This document shows, one piece after another, positions 59,069-64,000 of a stretch of 64,000 nt of DNA. Under the pieces are notes generated by a model. It saw nothing but the letters and a program-made list of their open reading frames with translations. It was not told the origin of the DNA and searched no databases. Location of the stretch: NCBI GenBank assembly GCA_009469675.1, contig SSSZ01000072.1, forward strand, positions 1 to 64,000, in the 5' to 3' direction. This DNA comes from Azonexaceae bacterium (GTDB lineage: Bacteria; Pseudomonadota; Gammaproteobacteria; Burkholderiales; Rhodocyclaceae). Position numbers and translations under genes: made by a program. Positions within the stretch are counted from its first letter, which is position 1, and every line of letters starts with the position of its first letter.

Positions 59069-59566
59069 CTAGGCGTCGAACACCCGCAGCAAGGCATCCA
59101 GTGCAGGCACCGAGTGGCGCCGTGCATCAAGTACATTTCGCGGGAAATGGTCGTCGAAGAACCCCAGTTCAAAAGGGGGCCGCGGGTCTATATGTCTCAA
59201 CCGTTGTTTGCAAGCCGCGCTTGTCACCGGCGCCGCATGACCAAGGATTTCGAGCAGAAACGCCTCCAGGCAAGGGTGCAACTCAATACGAAGGATCCTC
59301 TTCCTCTTGGCTTCGCGCGAGGCCTCGGCATCCGGTGGAAGATCCATATCCAGGCAGGCGACCAACTTGTCGAACTGTGCCTGGGCTGCTTGCCCGATCA
59401 GAGTATAGATGACATTGTTGCTGCCCTTGCCACCAGCCTTCTTTACTGTCACTCTCGGCGAATCGGGCCGGCCGCACGTGTAGATTTGTCGCAGGTGCAA
59501 GAATAGGGCTTCTTCGGACTTGCCCTCACCACATATGAGGACCGTCCGGCGAACTGGGCGCACCAT
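59069..59566 (-). CDS. RloB-like protein (second gene of an AbiL-like module)
   Basis: 165 residues. The start TVLICGEGKSEEALFLHL is the acidic ICGEGxxE motif of RloB/TOPRIM-like proteins. The segment KLVACLDMDLPPDAEASREA supplies further acidic residues (LDMD), and HPCLEAFLLEIL follows as in RloB. This fold suggests metal-dependent nuclease action. It lies 2 bases downstream of an AAA ATPase gene; such ATPase/RloB pairs are linked to phage abortive infection (AbiL type, RloAB). Lower GC than the eCIS genes. Confidence 0.83.
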   Translation of the reverse strand: MVRPVRRTVLICGEGKSEEALFLHLRQIYTCGRPDSPRVTVKKAGGKGSNNVIYTLIGQAAQAQFDKLVACLDMDLPPDAEASREAKRKRILRIELHPCLEAFLLEILGHAAPVTSAACKQRLRHIDPRPPFELGFFDDHFPRNVLDARRHSVPALDALLRVFDA

Positions 59567-59568
59567 GC

Positions 59569-60735
59569 TCAGTTCAGCTCCGGCACTGCACCGTAGGCAC
59601 CGGAACGGTAGCGGGCGCTGTAGTTCTCTCTAGCCTGAACACCCTTGATGTCGGAAAGTCGAAAAACCTCAGTACCCTCTTCAGTTTTTTCGACCAGAAC
59701 GATCTGAGTTTTGTGCAGTTGATCCATCAACCAGTCGGCATGACTGGCGAAGATCAGCTGTGCGTTCTTCGGGTTTGAATCTGGCTGAACAAAGAGATCG
59801 AGCAAGGCCTCGACCATGTGCGGGTGAAGATCGGTTTCCAACTCATCAATGATGGCCACGCCGCCGTTATCGAGTACCGGAAGGACAAGCGCCAGGACGG
59901 AGAACAGTCCATTTGTACCCGACGATTCCTCGACCATTGGGAGTTTCACTGTCTTGTCGCCACGTTTGTGCACGCAGTAGGCCATCCATGGACCTTCGCT
60001 ACTGTCGGGCATCTGGAGGCGATCGAAACTGATGTCATCAATATCGATATCCCAGCGGTTCAGCTGCTTGATCATTCTAGCCGTATAGTCGGGATGCTTC
60101 TTGTAGAACTCGGCCGCGAACAGCGCACCAAACCAGCTTTGCCTGCGCAAGCTAGAGGTAATCATGTTGCTGGTGATGTTCTTGAAATACTGTAGCAGCG
60201 ACAATGCTTCTGGAACGTTGTATTGCGCCAACCAGGAAAGCCACGACACATTCTCGCGCAGATTGGCTGCATGCTTCTCTCCAAGGCCAATGACTTTGTA
60301 GGCGCTGCCATCCCAGCTCCGCTCAAAAACCCGACTGAACAGCTTGCTCGTCTTTACTTTCAACGACTCGGAAATCACACGATTTTCCTGCACCTCGAGG
60401 GTATAGCGATAACGTGAGCCATCCTCCGGCGTCTGGAATTCGACCTGAATCCTCACCGGCAACTCTTTATGGAAGAAATGAGGTGGGAATGGCAGGGTGC
60501 TGTCCAGCGGCTTGCTGAACGACTGGGTGATAAATTCGGCTACAGCCGGGACTATGCGAAGCAGGTTGGTCTTGCCGGATGCGTTGGCGCCGTAGATACC
60601 GATGATCTTGGCAATGCGGGCGCCATCGGCCCGCACGAAGTGGTAGTTATCTGGAGCCGTAGCACCCACCGTCAGGTCGACACGCGCTGGTCGTAGGAAC
60701 GATAGGTAGTTCTCCGCCTCGAACGAAATGATCAT
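59569..60735 (-). CDS. AAA ATPase of an AbiL/RloA-like defence module
   Basis: 388 residues. The start MIISFEAENYLSF and Walker A IYGANASGKTNLLR (motif at 49-56) are those of SMC/OLD-like AAA_15/AAA_21 ATPases. The signature region SSGTNGLFSVLALVLPVLDNGG is followed by Walker B GVAIIDELETDLHP and the switch histidine in LIFASHADWLM. The C-terminus (VFRLSDIKGVQARENYSARYRSGAYGAVPEL) is typical of this branch. With the RloB-like protein it likely senses phage infection and triggers nuclease or toxin action. A TATAAT box and an inverted repeat lie just upstream. Confidence 0.9.
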   Translation of the reverse strand: MIISFEAENYLSFLRPARVDLTVGATAPDNYHFVRADGARIAKIIGIYGANASGKTNLLRIVPAVAEFITQSFSKPLDSTLPFPPHFFHKELPVRIQVEFQTPEDGSRYRYTLEVQENRVISESLKVKTSKLFSRVFERSWDGSAYKVIGLGEKHAANLRENVSWLSWLAQYNVPEALSLLQYFKNITSNMITSSLRRQSWFGALFAAEFYKKHPDYTARMIKQLNRWDIDIDDISFDRLQMPDSSEGPWMAYCVHKRGDKTVKLPMVEESSGTNGLFSVLALVLPVLDNGGVAIIDELETDLHPHMVEALLDLFVQPDSNPKNAQLIFASHADWLMDQLHKTQIVLVEKTEEGTEVFRLSDIKGVQARENYSARYRSGAYGAVPELN

Positions 60736-60751
60736 AGCTCACCTCAGTAAT

Positions 60752-61021
60752 CTATTTTCTGCATTTTATTGCAGAAACACAGTTATTATAGACCGGTAAT
60801 GAAGTTCGTATTTCCTGGTTTTCAGATTTCGCGTCTACGTCTAAATCGTCGGCCGTCACTACAATCGCCGGCCGACCGGGACCGCGCTTGAGCCTATGCC
60901 CAACCCGCAGGCAGTCGGTCGCCAGTGCTAGCTTAGCGCCGTGTCGAAAGGCTACTTTACGTAGCCCATCAGGATCGGTTTGGTTCGGGTACTGCCCCAC
61001 GATGATGAGGAAAGCGGACAT
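60752..61021 (-). CDS. Doubtful hypothetical ORF upstream of the defence pair
   Basis: 89 residues: MSAFLIIVGQYPNQTDPDGLRKVAF, then a basic RLKRGPGRPAIVV segment with an AT-hook-like GPGRP. I do not recognise it. The promoter signals of the ATPase gene (TATAAT and the 8-bp dyad) lie inside its 3' end. This is unusual for a real gene and suggests a remnant or chance frame in transferred DNA. Confidence 0.3.
   Translation of the reverse strand: MSAFLIIVGQYPNQTDPDGLRKVAFRHGAKLALATDCLRVGHRLKRGPGRPAIVVTADDLDVDAKSENQEIRTSLPVYNNCVSAIKCRK
60756..60777. promoter_or_regulatory. Perfect 8-bp inverted repeat at the defence-operon promoter
   Basis: TTTCTGCA (60756-60763) and TGCAGAAA (60770-60777) flank a 6-base A/T spacer, 21 bases upstream of the ATPase start. 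On the minus strand a perfect TATAAT is at 60790-60785, so the dyad covers the expected transcription start. It could be a repressor operator or a 5' hairpin. Confidence 0.6.
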
Positions 61022-61250
61022 TGACCACCATCAGCGGTTGAGCGTCAGCTAATTTGCGGATAGCCAACCGATTGGGGGCAGACGCCCACAGTCCACTCCG
61101 GCCGACGAGCAGACTCACCCAACCAGAACCCATGGATCGGCAACATCCGGTTCAGCCTTCCCCCGCCCGCCGGCAAATCCCCCACTCGCTGCCGCCCCTG
61201 AAATCCAGAACTTTTTCGCCTCGCCCGCCGTCATTGTATAGAATGGCCGA

Positions 61251-61272
61251 TTACTGACTGTGCGGTCATTAA
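61251..61272. promoter_or_regulatory. TetR-type dyad before the second RND operon
   Basis: TTACTGAC (61251-61258) and GTCATTAA (61265-61272) pair with one mismatch around TGTGCG. It begins 6 bases after a TAGAAT -10-like box (61239-61244), so a bound repressor would cover the start of transcription. The size and TGAC-N6-GTCA centre fit TetR-family operators. No tetR gene is adjacent on this side. Confidence 0.55.
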
Positions 61273-61290
61273 CCTTCAAGGCGCGCCTCG

Positions 61291-62427
61291 ATGTCCAAGC
61301 AACGTCTCGTCGTTCTCACCCTGGTTGCCCTGGGCCTGGCCGGTCTTGGCTATGTGGCCTATTCGGTCAATCGCGCTCCCGCCGGCGGGCCGGGGGCGGC
61401 GCCGGCGGCCGGGGCGCCGGCCAAGCCGGGGGCGGGCGGCCCGCCGGGCGGGTTCGCCCAGGCGGTGGAGGTGGCCAGGGTGGCGGCCAGCGATTTTTCC
61501 GACGAGGCAAGCGCCGTCGGCAGCCTCAAGTCGAGCGAATCGGTGGTGCTGCGGCCGGAGGTGGCGGGGCGGGTGGCGGCCATCCACTTCAAGGACGGGG
61601 CGGTGGTCGGGAAGGGCACGGTGCTGGTCAGCCTCGACGCCTCGGTGCAGGAGGCCGAACTCGCCCAGGCCAAGGCCAATCTCGGTCTGGCCCAGGCCAC
61701 CTACCGGCGCAACGAGGAGTTGCTGGGCAGGAAGTTCATCAGCCAGCAGGCCCTCGACAACGCGGCGGCGGCCCTCAAGGTGCAGGAGGCGACGGTCCAG
61801 GTGGCCGAGGCCAAGGTCGGCAAGATGCGCATCAAGGCGCCCTTCAACGGTGCCGTGGGGCTGCGCAACGTCAGCGTCGGCGACTACGTCAAGGAAGGCC
61901 AGGAACTCATCAACGTCGAGGACATCGCCAGCCTCAAGGTCGATTTCCGCCTGCCCGAGCTTTACCTGGGGCGGATTTCCCGGGGCCAGACCGTCGAGTT
62001 GACTTCCGACGCTCTGCCCGGGCAGCGCTTCACCGCCATCCTCGACGCCGTGGATCCGCTGGTGGATCAGAACGGCCGCGCCATTTCGTGCCGCGCCCGT
62101 CTCGACAACGCCGCCGGCAAGCTGCGGCCGGGCATGTTCGTCCGTGCCCGCCTGCTCTTCGGTGACCGCAAGAATGTCCTGATGCTGCCCGAGCAGGCCC
62201 TGGTTTCCGGGGCGGCGCCCATGGTCTTCAAGGTGGTGGAGGGCAAGGCGGTGGCGGCCAAGGTCAAGGTCGGGGTGCGCCGGGCCGGCCAGGTGGAGAT
62301 CGCCGAGGGCGTGGCGGCCGGCGATCTGGTGGTCACCGCCGGCCAGTTGAAGTTGCGGGACGGCGCGCCGGTGCGGGCCATCGGCGAAGGCGCCCCGGCG
62401 CCGGCCGCCAAAGCGGGCGAAAAGTAA
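61291..62427 (+). CDS. RND efflux periplasmic adaptor (second system)
   Basis: 378 residues. One N-terminal membrane anchor (about residues 6-25) is followed by a Gly/Ala/Pro linker. Then come the lipoyl half VVLRPEVAGRVAAIHFKDG, a short alpha-hairpin (about 120-170), the second lipoyl half IKAPFNGAVGLRNVSVGDYV, and a barrel domain with AVDPLVDQNGRAISCRARLDN and RPGMFVRARL. The short hairpin and sequence resemble MdtA/MexH/VexC-type adaptors rather than AcrA. It is anchored by a helix instead of a lipid. A TetR-type dyad precedes it, and the pump gene follows after 173 bases. Confidence 0.92.
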   Translation: MSKQRLVVLTLVALGLAGLGYVAYSVNRAPAGGPGAAPAAGAPAKPGAGGPPGGFAQAVEVARVAASDFSDEASAVGSLKSSESVVLRPEVAGRVAAIHFKDGAVVGKGTVLVSLDASVQEAELAQAKANLGLAQATYRRNEELLGRKFISQQALDNAAAALKVQEATVQVAEAKVGKMRIKAPFNGAVGLRNVSVGDYVKEGQELINVEDIASLKVDFRLPELYLGRISRGQTVELTSDALPGQRFTAILDAVDPLVDQNGRAISCRARLDNAAGKLRPGMFVRARLLFGDRKNVLMLPEQALVSGAAPMVFKVVEGKAVAAKVKVGVRRAGQVEIAEGVAAGDLVVTAGQLKLRDGAPVRAIGEGAPAPAAKAGEK

Positions 62428-62604
62428 ATGGCGCTGCCGGCAAGGGCGGAGCAAAAGCCAGGGCGCAGCGGCGAGGCGCGTGCCGGGCGGCATCCCGGTT
62501 TGGCCTTGCCCCCTGCCGGCCGGGCCGTTGCCGCCAGGGGCCGGCCGGGGAAGGGCTGCCCGCCGCCCCATCGGGGCGCCCTGCAGCTGAAGGCGGCCCA
62601 ATGA
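62428..62604 (+). CDS. Doubtful 58-residue ORF between adaptor and pump
   Basis: An ATG directly after the adaptor stop (TAAATG) opens a frame that ends in a TGA overlapping the pump start (ATGA). The product is Arg/Pro/Gly/Ala-rich without any recognisable domain, so it may be a chance frame. The exact fit at both ends is the only reason to list it; it could serve translational coupling of the pump. Confidence 0.25.
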   Translation: MALPARAEQKPGRSGEARAGRHPGLALPPAGRAVAARGRPGKGCPPPHRGALQLKAAQ

Positions 62605-64000
62605 AAATCTCCGACCTTTGCATCAAGCGGCCGGTTTTCGCCACCGTGCTGTCCCTGGTGGTGATGCTGGTCGGCATCGTTTCCTACACCCGCCTGCCGG
62701 TGCGGGAGTATCCCAAGATCGACGAGCCGGTGGTGACGGTGGATACCACCTACCGCGGCGCTTCGGCGGAGATCATCGAATCCCAGGTCACCAAGCCCCT
62801 GGAGGATTCGCTCGCCGGCATCGAAGGGGTGGAGGTGATTACGTCCATCTCGCGGGCCGAGAACAGCCAGATTTCGGTGCGCTTCAAGCTCGAACGGGCG
62901 CCGGATTCGGCGGCGGCCGACGTGCGCGACCGGGTTTCCCGGGTGCGCAACAAATTGCCCGAATCGGTCGATGAGCCGGTCATCGCCAAGGTCGAGGCCG
63001 ACGCCAATCCCATCATCTGGGTGGCGTTTTCTTCGGACCAGCATTCGGCCCTGGAGGTCACCGACGTGGCCAGCCGCATCGTCAAGCCGCGCCTGCAGAC
63101 CCTGCCCGGCGCCGCCGACGTGCGCATCTTCGGCGACCGCAAGTTTGCCATGCGCATCTGGCTCGACCGGGAGCGCCTGGCGGCTTACCAGCTCACCCCG
63201 GCCGATGTCGAGGATGCCCTGAGGAAGCAGAACGTCGAGGTGCCCGCCGGGCGCATCGAAAGCCGCCAGCGGGAGTTTTCGGTGGTGGCCAATACCGACC
63301 TGAAGCGGCCCGAGGAATTCGCCGCCATCGTCGTCAAGACCGCCAACAACTACCCGGTGCGTATCGCCGACCTCGGCCGGGTGGAGATCGGCGCCGCCTC
63401 CGAGCGCAGCACGGTGCGCTTCAACGGCCGCTCGGCCGTCGCCCTGGGAGTCATCAAGCAGGCCACGGCCAATCCCCTGGAACTGTCGAAAGCCCTGCGC
63501 GCCGATCTGCCCAAGGTCATCGCCGAGCTGCCCGCCGGCATGCAGGCCAACATCGCCTACGATTCGTCGGTCTTCATCGACCGCTCCATCGAGGCCGTTT
63601 TCAAGACCATCGGCGAGGCCATCCTGCTCGTTCTGGCGATCATCTTCTTCTTTCTGCGCAACCTCCGCGCCACCTTCATTCCCCTCGTCACCATCCCGGT
63701 TTCCCTGGTCGGCGCCTTTGCCCTGATGTTCGTCATGGGCTTCACCATCAACACCCTGACGCTGCTCGCCCTGGTGCTTGCCATCGGCCTGGTGGTGGAC
63801 GACGCCATCGTCGTCCTGGAAAACATCTACCGCCACATCGAGGCCGGTATGCCGCGGCTCGAGGCGGCTTTTCTGGGGGCCAGGGAAATCGGCTTCGCCG
63901 TGGTGGCGATGACCCTCACCCTGGCCGCCGTCTACGCCCCGGTGGCCTTCATGACCGGCCGTACGGGCAAGCTCTTCATCGAATTCGCCCTCACCCTGGC
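62601..64000 (+). CDS. RND efflux pump (second system), N-terminal part
   Basis: The first 466 residues of a pump of about 1030, cut by the window end. It begins MKISDLCIKRPVFATVLSLV. The porter-domain opening is VTVDTTYRGASAEIIESQVT, and helix 4 carries the proton-relay aspartates in IGLVVDDAIVVLENIYRHIE. The residue pattern (PVREYPKIDEPVVTV) is that of the MexI/VexD/OqxB-like HAE-1 branch. It lies downstream of the membrane-anchored adaptor. An outer-membrane partner is not in the window and may be encoded further on or shared. Confidence 0.94.
   Translation, partial: MKISDLCIKRPVFATVLSLVVMLVGIVSYTRLPVREYPKIDEPVVTVDTTYRGASAEIIESQVTKPLEDSLAGIEGVEVITSISRAENSQISVRFKLERAPDSAAADVRDRVSRVRNKLPESVDEPVIAKVEADANPIIWVAFSSDQHSALEVTDVASRIVKPRLQTLPGAADVRIFGDRKFAMRIWLDRERLAAYQLTPADVEDALRKQNVEVPAGRIESRQREFSVVANTDLKRPEEFAAIVVKTANNYPVRIADLGRVEIGAASERSTVRFNGRSAVALGVIKQATANPLELSKALRADLPKVIAELPAGMQANIAYDSSVFIDRSIEAVFKTIGEAILLVLAIIFFFLRNLRATFIPLVTIPVSLVGAFALMFVMGFTINTLTLLALVLAIGLVVDDAIVVLENIYRHIEAGMPRLEAAFLGAREIGFAVVAMTLTLAAVYAPVAFMTGRTGKLFIEFALTL

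Overview
The window looks like chromosome of a high-GC betaproteobacterium, probably of the Rhodocyclales (Azospira/Dechloromonas/Azonexus type). The reasons are the cytochrome c nitric oxide reductase genes norCB, the gene order hda / HAD phosphatase / pcnB / folK / panB / panC / panD, purM nearby, and strong G/C preference at third codon positions. No rRNA, tRNA or CRISPR array was seen. The species assignment is inference.

Layout. 1-555: norB (cut by the window edge) and norC. 713-4955: a MacA/LolD/FtsX-type ABC efflux operon. 5318-7620: an FMN flavoprotein of the pyridoxamine-phosphate-oxidase type, an AhpD-like protein and a divergent LysR regulator. 7737-14382: a tripartite RND efflux operon (adaptor, pump, outer-membrane lipoprotein) with a divergent TetR regulator and a near-canonical AcrR-type 24-bp palindrome between them. 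14434-16204: a NYN-LOTUS nuclease-like protein and a hypothetical. 16380-22559: a long minus-strand operon, HAD phosphatase, pcnB, folK, DUF486, a CZB chemoreceptor, panB and panC, with panD after a gap.

22560-23875 is a low-GC accessory insert between hda and the HAD gene. It holds a one-gene integron cassette with an attC-like site and a BrnT/BrnA toxin-antitoxin pair. 23876-35544 carries hda, a glycoside hydrolase family 3 remnant, creD with a TTCAC-N6-TTCAC cre-tag, an ECF42-like sigma factor with a VOC protein, a hydratase-like secreted protein, a frameshifted TonB-like gene, an RlmN-like methylase, dinB with a LexA box over its start codon, purM and an RlpA-like protein.

36010-58838 is the centrepiece: a complete extracellular contractile injection system (eCIS; Afp/PVC/MAC type) of 17 co-directional genes. 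It has a tail terminator, a single sheath, two tubes, a DUF5908 peptide, LysM hub, VgrG-like spike, PAAR tip, gp25, two large baseplate proteins, a tape-measure protein and an AAA+ ATPase. It ends in a 1051-residue DUF4157 (HELTH) protein with hydrophobic segments and a C-terminal domain typical of a loaded effector, followed by a small possible chaperone. The start of the cluster is preceded by a 60-bp sequence duplicated exactly in tandem, each copy carrying a near-consensus sigma70 promoter.

59069-60735 is a lower-GC two-gene AAA ATPase plus RloB module resembling the AbiL phage-defence type. 61291-64000 is a second RND efflux adaptor and pump, the pump cut by the window end.
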